From: JBBRBB01 sp963830175
GTDB lineage: Bacteria; Bacteroidota; Bacteroidia; Chitinophagales; Chitinophagaceae
Direction: 5' to 3'
Assembly: GCA_963830175.1 (NCBI GenBank)
Contig: CAWHKV010000002.1
Coordinates: forward strand, 496,001 to 560,000
DNA: 64,000 nt
This document shows, piece after piece, positions 1-9,900 of the stretch. Under the pieces are notes generated by a model that saw only the letters and a program-made list of their open reading frames with translations, was not told the DNA's origin and searched no databases. How positions within the stretch are numbered: position 1 is the first letter of the stretch; every line of letters begins with the position of its first letter. A program made the position numbers and the translations under genes.

Positions 1-600
1 TGCGGCGTAGGTAATTTTACCGTGATAAACCTTTTTTACAGAATCAATAAGTGCGCTCCAGAAAGCGGGTCGTTCTTTTATAGCGGTACCCATTTCTGTG
101 GCAAAGCAAAAAATTTCAGCCTTCATAGAATCGGCCAGGTATGCAAAGTGCATCACGTAATCAGTATAACTTTTTTCCCAGATTACCCATTCTGAATTGG
201 AACCTAATTTGAAATTGCCTGTATATTCTCCATGTGCAATCCATAAGTGTGGTTTAAGCATTACTGTAAATCCATTTTCATGTGCAAGGGAGATTGAACC
301 AATAACACCTGCATCGCTTTCTCCCCACCATTGCCCGGAATGATTGTACTGAATTACGGGATTTTCCGGTGAACAAAAAGCGTATGGCATAACTGCAATA
401 CTGTTTGCATAAACGTTTGTCAATGGTTTGAGATCCTGCTTTTGTAATTCATTCACAGGTGCAACCATGCTTATGCCTTTAATAGGAAAATTATGCTGAG
501 GGGTTTGGCCATAAACTGAAACTGCCTCATGATTACTGCAGCTCAAAAACAAAATAACAATTGAGATCTGGGTAATACATTTAGAAATTGAATTATTCAA
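1..600 (-). CDS. GH113-like glycoside hydrolase lipoprotein, C-terminus outside window
   Basis: The minus strand is open from about 660 to the left edge, so the C-terminus is missing. The first residues form a lipoprotein signal with lipobox LFLSC, so the enzyme is probably membrane-anchored. The rest resembles the TIM-barrel family GH113 (mannanase-type): YNHSGQWWGESD, then MLKPHLW, then EIFCFATEMGTAIKERP and W..LI..V...Y.GKITYAA, with the Glu of TEMG a likely catalytic residue. No ATG precedes the signal. TTG at 600 gives a short typical signal peptide, while TTG at 660 would add 20 residues. Family assignment is by recalled motif similarity; the substrate is not shown. Confidence 0.65.
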   Translation of the reverse strand, partial: MNNSISKCITQISIVILFLSCSNHEAVSVYGQTPQHNFPIKGISMVAPVNELQKQDLKPLTNVYANSIAVMPYAFCSPENPVIQYNHSGQWWGESDAGVIGSISLAHENGFTVMLKPHLWIAHGEYTGNFKLGSNSEWVIWEKSYTDYVMHFAYLADSMKAEIFCFATEMGTAIKERPAFWSALIDSVKKVYHGKITYAA

Positions 601-818
601 AAGGTTGTGGTTCAATAATAAATTAAGATTTGGCCTATTATTTGAATGGTCTTTTCTCAAAAGAGAATCGAGTTAAGTTTTAAATGTAATCAAATTTTAA
701 AGGCCTGTGGAAAACGAAATGATTAAACAAGTAAAAATCAATTGAAATTTGAACCTTAATCTTTATTATTTATAATCTTTTATCATCAATCCTTAATTAT
801 TTATTTAAAAATTAAACA

Positions 819-1442
819 ATGAAAAAATCAATGTTGGTTTTAACTGCTATGCTTCTGAGTAGTTATATTTTTTCCCAGAACACAGCATTCGGGTTAAAAG
901 CCGGGGTAAACTTTTCTAACATTTGGGTAGAAAAAAATGATTTTGATTTAAAAAGCTCCGATTACAAAACGGGCTTTTATGCAGGTGGTCTTGCACATAT
1001 TCATGTTTCGGAGAAGTTTGCTATACAACCTGAATTATTTTATTCTACACAGGGTGGAAAATCTAAAGGCAATGGGTATACATATACTACCAAACTTAAT
1101 TATATTAATCTTCCAGTGTTGGCGCAATTAATGTTCGGGGAAGGATTTCGTATTGAAGCAGGCCCACAGGTAGGTTTTTTAGTTAGTGCCAAAGATAAAT
1201 TTGAGTCTGAAGAATCAGATATCAAGGATAACTATAAAGGAATCGATATCTCATTTCCTATTGGTTTAGGATACCTGATGAGCTCAGGTTTGGGATTAGA
1301 TGCACGATGGGTACCAGGACTTACTGATATAAATAAAAAGTCCTCAGAGTCAAATCTTGGTGTTGCCAATAATGTTTTCCAGGTTGGGTTATTTTATCAA
1401 TTTCCGATGAAACATCATGTTGGTCATGATGATCACAAATAA
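819..1442 (+). CDS. Outer membrane beta-barrel protein, PorT-like family
   Basis: A 207-residue protein with a signal peptide (MKKSMLVLTAMLLSSYIFSQ) followed by alternating strand-forming segments. It has the opening typical of the outer membrane beta-barrel 2 / PorT-like family: FGLKAGVNFSN, GFYAGGL, FAIQPELFYSTQGGK, YINLPVL, EAGPQVGFL. The small barrel is expected in the outer membrane; members of this family mostly lack an assigned substrate. The tail is His-rich (HHVGHDDHK), which is unusual and may bind metal, but that is speculation. The gene stands alone, with a strong terminator 24 bases after its stop. Confidence 0.8.
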   Translation: MKKSMLVLTAMLLSSYIFSQNTAFGLKAGVNFSNIWVEKNDFDLKSSDYKTGFYAGGLAHIHVSEKFAIQPELFYSTQGGKSKGNGYTYTTKLNYINLPVLAQLMFGEGFRIEAGPQVGFLVSAKDKFESEESDIKDNYKGIDISFPIGLGYLMSSGLGLDARWVPGLTDINKKSSESNLGVANNVFQVGLFYQFPMKHHVGHDDHK

Positions 1443-1465
1443 ATTTTAAATATTTTTTTGGAAGA

Positions 1466-1489
1466 GGCTGCCAATGGCAGCCTTTTTTT
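1466..1489 (+). terminator. Rho-independent terminator after the porin-like gene
   Basis: A 7-bp perfect stem GGCTGCC/GGCAGCC with loop AAT is followed by seven T. It lies 24 bases downstream of the plus-strand stop codon and touches the stop codon of the convergent dapA. Confidence 0.85.
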
Positions 1490-2381
1490 ATTTCTTTTCA
1501 AAGTTTTTCAAATAACTTTTAACCTGCTTATGCAGGTTTTCACTGAGCGGAACTACAGGTAAGCGAAGATTATTTTGTAGTAAACCAGCCTCATGCATAA
1601 AGGCTTTAACGCCTGCCGGGTTATTTTCAGCAAACATTAGTTCGTAAGCTTCCATCAATTCATCATTCAATTTTTTCGCAGCCGAAAAATCACCTTTTAA
1701 TGCTAGCTGAACCATACCAGAAAATTTTGAAGGAAATGCATTGGCAGCAACGCTTATTACTCCATCCATACCACAGGCAATTTGTGGAAGCACCAATTGA
1801 TCATCTCCGCTAACAACCAAAAAGTCTGCATGACGGTGTTTTAATATTTTCATGCACTGCAGCATGTCGCCACTCGCTTCCTTAATACCAGCAATGTTTT
1901 CTACTTCTGAAGCAAGTTGCAATGTTGTTGATGCTTCAATATTGCGGGCAGTTCTGCCTGGAACATTGTAAAGAATAATTGGTTTTGGAGATGCTTTGGC
2001 TAAAGCTTTATAATGTTCTAACAGGCCGCGCTGAGAGGGTTTGTTATAATATGGTGAAGCGCTTAAAACAGCCGTTGCATTATCTAAAGGAAATGTTTCC
2101 AGGTCTTTTATAATGTCTTGTGTATTGTTACCACCAATGCCTGTTACAATTGGTATGCGGGCATTTATTTTTTCGTAGGTAAAGCTGGCAATCTCTTTTT
2201 TCTCTTCTTTTGAAAGGGTTGGAGTCTCTCCTGTAGTGCCTAATGTTACAACGTATTGTACGCCGTGTTTTATTACAAAGTCAATGATTTTTTCAAGCGC
2301 ATTAAAATCGATCTCTTTATTTGAATTAAACGGTGTTACCAGTGCTACACCTGTGCCTGAAAGTAAAGACCTGAGAGACAT
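1488..2381 (-). CDS. dapA: 4-hydroxy-tetrahydrodipicolinate synthase
   Basis: Condenses pyruvate with aspartate semialdehyde, the first committed step to diaminopimelate and lysine, in the cytoplasm. The 297 residues match the usual length. Visible hallmarks are GTTGE at 48-52, YYNKP at 111-115, the catalytic Tyr138 in ILYNVPGRT with Arg143, and the Schiff-base Lys167 in AGIKEASGD. It lies 95 bases downstream of accA on the same strand; no clear terminator was seen between them, so read-through is possible. The start ATG at 2381 gives the standard N-terminus. Confidence 0.96.
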   Translation of the reverse strand: MSLRSLLSGTGVALVTPFNSNKEIDFNALEKIIDFVIKHGVQYVVTLGTTGETPTLSKEEKKEIASFTYEKINARIPIVTGIGGNNTQDIIKDLETFPLDNATAVLSASPYYNKPSQRGLLEHYKALAKASPKPIILYNVPGRTARNIEASTTLQLASEVENIAGIKEASGDMLQCMKILKHRHADFLVVSGDDQLVLPQIACGMDGVISVAANAFPSKFSGMVQLALKGDFSAAKKLNDELMEAYELMFAENNPAGVKAFMHEAGLLQNNLRLPVVPLSENLHKQVKSYLKNFEKK

Positions 2382-2476
2382 GAAATTATTAAATATTTAA
2401 AATGAATAAGCCTTAAAGCAAGACTAAATGAAAGGCTGAAAGGTAAAATATTATTCGGGCGAGTATTGCAATGATT

Positions 2477-3512
2477 TTATACTTGTTCGTTACCGGCAAG
2501 AAAAGGTTCAGTTGTTTCTGATCCATTTTCATTTTCGGGATATTCGTTCCAGAAGCCCATTTTTCCAAATTTTTCTATTCTTTGTTTAACCCTTTCAGCA
2601 GGTGGAATAGGTTTTAGTTCCTGCAAAGACTGTATGAGGTGCGATTTTAAAATTGCTGCTGCTTCTACATAATCCCAATGTGCGCCACCCACTGGTTCAG
2701 GTACAATTTCATCTACCAAACCAAAACTTTTCATGTTCTCTGAAGTAAGCTTTAACTGGTCGGCAGCCACTTCTTTCTTTTCCCAGCTTCTCCATAAAAT
2801 GCTGCTGCAATTTTCGGGAGAAATTACGGTGTACCAGGTATTTTCCATCATCAACACTTTATCACCTACGCCTATACCTAATGCTCCGCCACTGGCACCT
2901 TCACCAATAACTACGCAAATAACCGGCACCTGCAAACGTATCATTTCATAAATATTTCTGGCAATAGCTTCGCCCTGGCCGCGTTCTTCTGCCTCAGCTC
3001 CCGGGGAATGCACCGGGGGTATCAATCAATGTTATGACAGGTTTATTAAATTTTTCGGCAAGCTTCATCAGGCGAAGTGCTTTTCTATAACCTTCAGGGT
3101 TTGCCATTCCAAAATTTCGCTGTTGCCTTGTTTTTGTATTAATGCCTTTTTGCTGGCCAATGATCATTACACTTTCACCATCGAGCTGGGCAAATCCACC
3201 CACCATAGCTTTATCATCTTTCACGTTTCTGTCGCCATGCAGTTCTATAAATCCAGTGGTCATATTTTGAATATACTTTAAAGTATATGGGCGATCGGGG
3301 TGTCGGCTTAACTGCACTTTTTGCCAGGGAGAAAGTTTTTCGGTTATTTCCTTTCTTCTTTCCAGTACCGACTGGTGTAATTGCTGCAAGGTGGCAGAAT
3401 AATCAATTTTGGTATTTTTTTCAGAAAGCTTTTTAGTCTGTTCAATTTGTTCATACAGATCCTTAATGGGCTGTTCAAAATCTAAAAACTGTCTGTTTGG
3501 GTATTGAGGCAT
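2477..3512 (-). CDS. accA: Acetyl-CoA carboxylase carboxyltransferase subunit alpha, frame interrupted
   Basis: AccA carries out the carboxyl transfer from biotin to acetyl-CoA together with AccD. The N-terminal part (3512 down to about 2994) ends in VITLIDTPGAFPGS and then a stop. The C-terminal part continues in another frame with EAEERGQGEAIARNIYEM. Removing one G from the CCCCGGG run near 3000-3007 restores TPGAFPGAEAEERGQ, the family's conserved motif. The span of 1036 bases is one more than a multiple of three, in agreement. The restored protein is about 344 residues with a short extra C-terminal tail. Loss of accA should be lethal, so a sequence error is the likely cause. It is followed by dapA. 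Confidence 0.9.
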
Positions 3513-3532
3513 ATCAGTCTGCTTGTAAGCAA

Positions 3533-3540
3533 CAAATTTA
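3533..3540 (-). promoter_or_regulatory. Possible accA promoter, -7 element
   Basis: Read on the minus strand this is TAAATTTG, a match to the Bacteroidota -7 consensus TAnnTTTG, 20 bases upstream of the accA ATG. No good -33 TTTG was seen at the expected distance. Confidence 0.4.
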
Positions 3541-3726
3541 ATGGTAAAATGATTGGTTTAAAAAATTGGTGTTCGCATGGTAAAGTATAAAGGGTTTAAT
3601 GTTAAAATTTACTTGCTTCCCGCTTTTATCTAAACCCATTATCAATTAAGTCTAAATACCCTTGTTAATTTTCTAAAGTATATATACATTATAATGACAC
3701 CCATTTTTCACTTAAAAACCTTCATT

Positions 3727-4458
3727 ATGAAAAAGATCTACTCACTACTTCCAATCCTGCTATTTTCAATTGCCTCGTTTGGCCAAGACCAGGCAATGAG
3801 AACAATATGTATACATGATAATTATGGTTATGTATGGACATTTACCAACGTTAAAATAAATAGTGGCGTTGTTTCAGGCACCGGAACTGTTTTAGTTTTA
3901 GGACAACCCTGGAATGCTACAGGTAAATTTAATAACCTAACAGGAGATGTACTCTTTAACGCTCAAAATCCAAATTCTGATGGATGTATCAACTATTCCG
4001 ACGGCTTTATTTATGAAGGAACAGGAACAGGCACCATCTCTGGGGGTAATATACTTTTTACGGGTTCAGGAGATTGGACAAGTTACTGCGCTGGAGCACC
4101 AATACAATCCGGGGCATGGTCTGCAACAGATTGCTCACACAAAGCACCCCTTAATAATAGGGAAAAGCAACCCGCACATAGTAAAAATATTTCATTAGTT
4201 CTAAAAGTCTCGCCCAATCCCGTGGCTTCTACGGCAAGAGTTATTTACAAAATACCTACAGCAGGTAATGTAAACATTACTTTGTATAACAGCATGCAAC
4301 AACTTGTAAGAATGATTGTGAATGACTATAAAGCTGCGGGAACTCATACTGCAATTTTAGATGTTAAAACCGGAAAATCATTACAACCCGGAATATATTC
4401 GCTTGTTTCGCAAATCAATCAACAGGTTCAAAAACAAAGTTTACAGATTTTATACTAA
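3727..4458 (+). CDS. Secreted protein with type IX secretion C-terminal sorting domain
   Basis: A protein of 243 residues. The chosen ATG at 3727 begins a clean signal peptide (MKKIYSLLPILLFSIASFGQ); an upstream ATG at 3694 would put 11 unlikely residues in front of it. The middle (about residues 25-145) is Gly/Thr-rich with no recognised catalytic motif. The last 80 residues form a T9SS type A sorting domain, opening with LKVSPNPVASTARVIY and ending in GIYSLVSQ...KQSLQILY. This predicts export by the type IX system and surface attachment or release. Function is otherwise unknown. Confidence 0.8.
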   Translation: MKKIYSLLPILLFSIASFGQDQAMRTICIHDNYGYVWTFTNVKINSGVVSGTGTVLVLGQPWNATGKFNNLTGDVLFNAQNPNSDGCINYSDGFIYEGTGTGTISGGNILFTGSGDWTSYCAGAPIQSGAWSATDCSHKAPLNNREKQPAHSKNISLVLKVSPNPVASTARVIYKIPTAGNVNITLYNSMQQLVRMIVNDYKAAGTHTAILDVKTGKSLQPGIYSLVSQINQQVQKQSLQILY

Positions 4459-4473
4459 ACTTTTAAAATTTAG

Positions 4474-4502
4474 AAAGAGACTGCATGGGCAGTCTCTTTT
4501 TT
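4474..4502 (+). terminator. Rho-independent terminator
   Basis: An 11-bp perfect stem, AAAGAGACTGC and GCAGTCTCTTT, with loop ATGG and a T run, 15 bases after the stop of the T9SS-sorted gene. Confidence 0.9.
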
Positions 4503-4548
4503 AAACAAAACGTTAGGAATATGCATTTAAAAAAAAGAGAGGGATTGT

Positions 4549-4581
4549 TTTGTGGCTGAAAAGTAAATCCCCTTATCTTTG
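4549..4581 (+). promoter_or_regulatory. Bacteroidota-type promoter of tRNA-Asp
   Basis: TTTG at 4549-4552 (-33) and TATCTTTG at 4574-4581 (-7, perfect TAnnTTTG) are separated by 21 bases. Transcription would begin near 4588, about 28 bases before the mature tRNA. Confidence 0.75.
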
Positions 4582-4615
4582 CCAACCCTAAAACGAAAGT
4601 TTTAAAGGGGTTTTT

Positions 4616-4689
4616 GGATCGGTAGTTCAGTTGGTTAGAATGCCGCCCTGTCACGGCGGAGGTCGCGGGTTCGAGTCCCGTCCGGTCCG
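4616..4689 (+). tRNA. tRNA-Asp (anticodon GTC)
   Basis: Full cloverleaf of 74 bases: acceptor GGATCGG/CCGGTCC, D arm GTTC..GAAT, anticodon stem CCGCC/GGCGG around loop CTGTCAC (GTC at 4650-4652), five-base variable region, and T arm GCGGG-TTCGAGT-CCCGT. The discriminator is G4689 and CCA is not encoded. It has its own promoter upstream and a terminator directly downstream. Confidence 0.97.
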
Positions 4690-4690
4690 C

Positions 4691-4722
4691 AATAAAGCCT
4701 CGTAATATTACGGGGCTTTATT
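4691..4722 (+). terminator. Terminator of tRNA-Asp
   Basis: AATAAAGCC (4691-4699) pairs with GGCTTTATT (4714-4722), and the inner CGTAAT/ATTACG extends the stem. It begins one base after the tRNA's 3' end. Confidence 0.75.
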
Positions 4723-4817
4723 ATGTAAGGGGTTTAAAATCGCTATCATTATTTAGTCAGAAAGTACCCGTTATCACTTTAATTAGAATGGCTATAAGGT
4801 TTTTAAAATTAAAATTG

Positions 4818-5546
4818 TTAATCATTCAAAACTTTATTTAATATCTCAACCCATATGGCATAGCCTTTTTCGTTTAAATGGGTACCATCACTTGTCAGAC
4901 TTTTTTTCATAAGATCGCTTTCATCTGCAAATGCAGAGTGTAAATCAATGATTTTAAAATTTTTTTTGTTTCTCTTTCCCAAAATAATTTCATTAACGCG
5001 GGAAATTTTTTCTTTCATAAAATCGTTGGCGGTGGGAAGTATCGTTTGAACATAAATTTTTGTTCGTGGTGAAAATTCGTGAATGTTTGCAGCGATTTTA
5101 ATAATATTTTCAGCCACATATTTTTCTGAAGGAATTTGTTTTTGGTAATGCATATTAAAAAGGTCGTTTACTCCAATTAAAATAAAAACTACCGAAGGCC
5201 TGTTGTAGGTTATTTCTCCAAGTCGCAGTAAAACGCCATCTGTAACATCACCTGAGATACCTCGATTTTTTGCATTCGTAACATTTAATTTCTGGCTCCA
5301 GTCGTTTCCTCCTTCAGTAATGCTGTTTCCTAAAAAAACAATATCTCCCTTCTTAACCGGGTTGGCCTGAAACTCTTTTATCTTTTCCCTGTAATGATTT
5401 ATTGTCCATTCTGTATGATACTGTACTACAGTATTTTCCGGTGGATACAGGTTTAAAAAATTATTTTCATTTGTGGGTTTAGTGGTTGCACAACCCATTA
5501 AAATATTAAATAACAATAAGATTTTCAGCATTAATGCATGCTTCAT
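4818..5546 (-). CDS. SGNH/GDSL-type esterase lipoprotein
   Basis: A 242-residue protein with a lipoprotein signal and lipobox LMGC (Cys19). The four SGNH blocks are visible: GNSI with nucleophile Ser75, Gly99 in RGISGD, Asn127 in GVND, and DGTH with Asp220 and His223. It likely removes acyl groups from carbohydrates or other esters at the cell surface. It starts 45 bases after the SusD gene of the sigma/FecR-controlled locus on the same strand, so it is plausibly the enzyme of that uptake system, for example a deacetylase acting on the imported glycan. Substrate is inferred only from context. Confidence 0.85.
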   Translation of the reverse strand: MKHALMLKILLLFNILMGCATTKPTNENNFLNLYPPENTVVQYHTEWTINHYREKIKEFQANPVKKGDIVFLGNSITEGGNDWSQKLNVTNAKNRGISGDVTDGVLLRLGEITYNRPSVVFILIGVNDLFNMHYQKQIPSEKYVAENIIKIAANIHEFSPRTKIYVQTILPTANDFMKEKISRVNEIILGKRNKKNFKIIDLHSAFADESDLMKKSLTSDGTHLNEKGYAIWVEILNKVLND

Positions 5547-5591
5547 AATAAAAATTTGTGAGCGTAGTGAGAGTTATAAATTTTTTATGAT

Positions 5592-6949
5592 CTATTGGTT
5601 CCTGGTTAGACCATGAATTTCGATTTCATTTTGTGGAAAAGGAAAAACCAAAAGGTTTACATATTCACTGTAGGATTTTATTCCACCGCCTTCCTCTGGA
5701 GTTTTTATAATTCCTTTCTGTAAACGTTTTACATTTAAAAAATGATCGCTTAATTCAATGGCTAATTCCTTCGTACGGTCATTAAAAATGGTATCTAGTG
5801 CGGCATCTTTTGAAGGGATGGTTGTTAATACAGTTGTTGCATCTGCACGGTTTCTTAAAATATTAATATCCTGTACATCTTGCTGACTAACTGCATTATT
5901 TACCATTATATCCGATTCAGCTCTTGTTAAATACATTTCTGCCAAACGAATGTATGGAAGGTCCATTCGCGTTGTTGAATACTTGCCATTTATGTAGGTT
6001 ATGTTTGGTTGCACAGTATAAAAAGCTTTCCGCGCATCTTTAATGTTTTTAAACATTAATTGAGATAATATACCTTCTTTGTTTAAACTCAGAAATCCCT
6101 TTGCCTGGTTGGCCTGATATGCATTATATAAATTTCTTGTAGGAGAAACATTGTCAACCGGACCATCGCCAGCATTATATTCAAAAACAAAAATATTTTC
6201 TGAAGAATTTCCAGCCGGACTAAAAGGCCCGGTTACATTAGAAGACAGGGTGTATTTATTGGCGGAAATTAATTCATTTGCCAACTGGTAGGCCATGGCA
6301 TAATTTTTAAAATAAAAATAGGCCGGGAACCCAGGGCGGTGGCAGCATAATAATTTGCGACACCGGATGCATTTTTAAAGTAAACTCTTGCCTGTTCTAT
6401 ATCGTCTATAACAGCTTGCATTACATCGGTTGTTTTACTGCAAACAACTTTATCATTTAATTCAATTGGTTTAAATACCAAAGGAATAGAATATCCTGCC
6501 GAGTCGAAATAATTATTTAAATCAAAAAAAACCAACGCTCTTAAAAAATGCATATCGCCCAAAATTGCATTTTTTTGACTGGCTGAACCCTCCATGGATT
6601 GAATGTCTTTAACTGCAACAGTATTCAACAGACCAAGTACGCGATACGCATTGGTAAACATGCCGAGGTCATCATAAATTTTATGGTCATAGTACTGCGT
6701 GTAATTTACGTTGTTGCGCACCACTACATCTCTCACCATAATAGTTCCGTATAAAAAAGATTGTGCAGCATAATATTCTCGTGCCGCGCCGTAAGCTCCA
6801 TAAATTAAAGCTTGCATCGCCGGTAAATCTGTAAGCTTATCATCTGTAATGCCCGTGGGGGGCGGATTAGTTAAAAAATCTTTTTTGCAGGAAATAAATT
6901 GAATCGAAAAGAATAGTATAATAATTGTCTGTTTCATCTTCTTAAACAT
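5592..6949 (-). CDS. SusD/RagB-family outer membrane lipoprotein, frame interrupted
   Basis: Surface ligand-binding partner of the SusC channel. The N-terminal part (signal peptide with lipobox FISC, then KKDFL) reads to about 6310, where the frame changes. The downstream part resumes with AYFYFKNYAMAYQLANELI and ends in the usual SusD C-terminus (IRLAEMYLTRAE, ELSDHFLNVKRL, FPFPQNEIEIHG). One missing G in the CCCGGCC run near 6330 would give ATALGSRAYFYFKNYA, the expected TPR helix. The span, 1358 bases, is one short of a multiple of three. The corrected length is about 452 residues. It follows SusC by 8 bases. Confidence 0.88.
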
Positions 6950-6957
6950 TTTGATAA

Positions 6958-9900
6958 TTAGAAATCATACGAAAGGCCAAACATGTAAGTTTTAGATTGC
7001 GGGGCTGACCTGTCTACAGATAATGCCGTAGTATTACTATAATTCACACCGGTAAATTCCGGATCCCAGTAGTAATCGGGTGCTTTGGTAAAGGTTAATA
7101 AATTAGAAACTCTTGCGTAGCAGCTAAAGCCATTTAAAAATGAATTGTTTTTGCTTTTAAATGAATAACCTAAGGTTACATCTTTTAAACGTAAATAATC
7201 TGTGCGATTTAAATGTTCAGTGGTGGGTGTCCAATTAATATTTTGCGTAGTTAATTGGGATACTGTTGCATCATCACCAGGATTTTGCCACCTGTCCAAT
7301 AAAAATACCGGGGCGTTGTATTTTATATTTCCAAAAGGTGCCAGGTATCTTTTCATATCACCCAGGCTAAAATCCATACCGGCAGCGTAGGTAAATAAGA
7401 TATTTAAATTCCAGTTTTTCCAGGTAAGATTATTATTAAATCCTCCGGTAAATTTTGGCCATGGGTTACCCATGTATTTTTTATTGGCATTAAAAAAGTT
7501 GTTGAAATTGCCATAACCCGATATGATCTCATTATATCCTAAAATCTTTCCTGTTCTTATCTCAAGATAGGTGTCTTCTCCTGTTTCTTTATCAACACCT
7601 TTCCATTCCACCATTTCCTGTAAGCCAACGGGCAACCCCACTTCCAGCGAAGAAGAAAACAAAAATCCACTTACTGTTAAACCGCCAATAATCCCATCCT
7701 GAAGTTTTACAACTTTATTTTCATTGTGATTAAAATTTATACTTGTTTCCCACGAGAATTTTTTGGATTTTATATTTACTGATTTTAAATAAATATCATA
7801 ACCTTTATTTGTAAGTTGTCCAACATTTTTTGTAATTGAACCGACACCAGATAATTGTGTAACAGGATAATCTAACAGCAGGTTTGTTGTTAGCTTATTG
7901 TAATAATCTAATTCACCCGTTATTCTACCCTCGAAAGCCTCAAAATTTAAACCTAAATCTAATTGATTTGTTTTTTCCCAACCAAGATTATCATCGCCCA
8001 GGTTTGTTAAAGTAATTCCTGTATTACCATTATAAATTAAAGTTTTATATGTGGATGCATACGTATAGTTTCCTATTCCGGCATTTCCTACAACACCATA
8101 ACTTGCTCTAATTTTAAAGAAATTGAAGATGTTTTTTAAAGTAGCGAAATATTTTTCTTCACTTGGAATATACCCAACGGAAGCGGATGGAAAATATCCC
8201 CATTTATTATTTTTTGCAAAACGTGAGGAGCCATCTGCCCTTAAGCTCATTGATAGCAAATATTTTCCTTTAAAATCATAATTTATTCTTCCTATATAAG
8301 AAAGAAAAGAATAAGCCGTTTCAAAATAACTTGCTGATTTATTAGCTGCATCCTGCGGATATTGTAATTCCGAATTAAAATACGTGTCACCTAAAACGGT
8401 ATTAGATTTTTGCTTGAATTTTTGGGCTTCAGTTGCAATTAGAACATCGAAGTTGTGATTGTTTAATCGTTTTTGATAATTCAAACTATTATTCCAGTTC
8501 CATGAAGTTGTATTTCCTATTACTGTTGCTGAAGTAGTTTTGCCGGTATAATTAATGCTTGAATCTTTATGATAAAAGTCGTCGTTGGTTAATAAATTTA
8601 AACCGTATTCGGACCGGAAATTAAGTCCGTTAATTATCCTGGCATTTATGTTCCACGTGCCAAAGAACTGGTTACTTTTTAAACTGGTGGTATTAAGGTC
8701 AACGCCTGCTACAGGATGGTTCTCATTCAAATAAAAGTAAGAGCCATCTTCTTTTCTAACCGGCCAAATAGGCAGCATCCATGCCACGTTACCTACACCA
8801 CCTGCCCAACTAGTTGGAACTTGCTGGTTATCTACGTGGCTTACCATCATCTTTGCACCCACTTTTAAAATATTGTTTAACCGGTGTTCCATATTAAGGC
8901 GGGTGCCAAAATTTTTATAATCATTTCCACGTATAATTGTGCTTTGATTTTTTAAAAACGCACTTGTATACAAACTTGTTTTTTCATTGCCACCGGATAG
9001 AGAAATATTATAATCTTCCATTAAGCCTGTCTGAAGGGTTTCATTCACCCAATTGGTGTTTGTTTTCATTGCCTCCTCTTGCGTTAATCCATCTACAAGA
9101 ACCTTGCTTTTCGTCCAGAAATCATTTATATCCTTGCCCGAATTAACCCAGGCTTCCTGGGCAAGCATAATATATTGAGGTCCGTTTAAAAAGGTTGGTT
9201 TATGCGTTGCTTCAGATGTGGCGAAAGCTCCGGAAGCATGAATTTTTGTTTTTCCGGGTTTACCCTTCTTGGTCGTTACAAGTACAACTCCGTTAGCCCC
9301 GCGTGAACCATATATAGCTGCAGCTGAGGCATCTTTAAGAATTTCAATAGATTCAATATCAGAAGGATTTATACTTGCGAGCACATTTGTATTTGCAGCG
9401 GTTTGTAATGCATAATTATTTACACCTGCACCCGGGTTATTCGAATTGCTTATTGAACCGCTTTCTACCGGTATGCCATCTATAACATATAATGGCTCGC
9501 TGCTGCCTACAACAGAAGATGTTCCGCGAATACGAATACTTACAGCAGAACCCCCCAGGGCACTGCTTTGCGATACCTGCACGCCTGCTGCCTGCCCTTG
9601 CAAAGCGCCTTCGAAAGATGGCGCGGATATCGTATTAAGCTTTTCAACGTCAATTGTTGAAATTGAACTTGACAGGTTCTTTTTTATTTGAGTTCCGTAC
9701 CCGACAACAACAACCTGTTCTAATTGAGATGTTGATTGGGATAATGAAATATTTATTTCCTGACGGCCGTTTAATGGAACTTCCAAGGTTTTATATCCAA
9801 GCATGGATATAATTAAAACCTTATTACCATTGGGCACATCAAGAGAAAATTTTCCATCAATACCCGTGGTTGTACCAATTGCAGTTCCCTTTACAGTTAC

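Noticed and set aside
4463..4654. Minus-strand open frame of 63 residues
   Set aside because: It runs across a terminator, the tRNA promoter and half of tRNA-Asp; clearly a chance frame.
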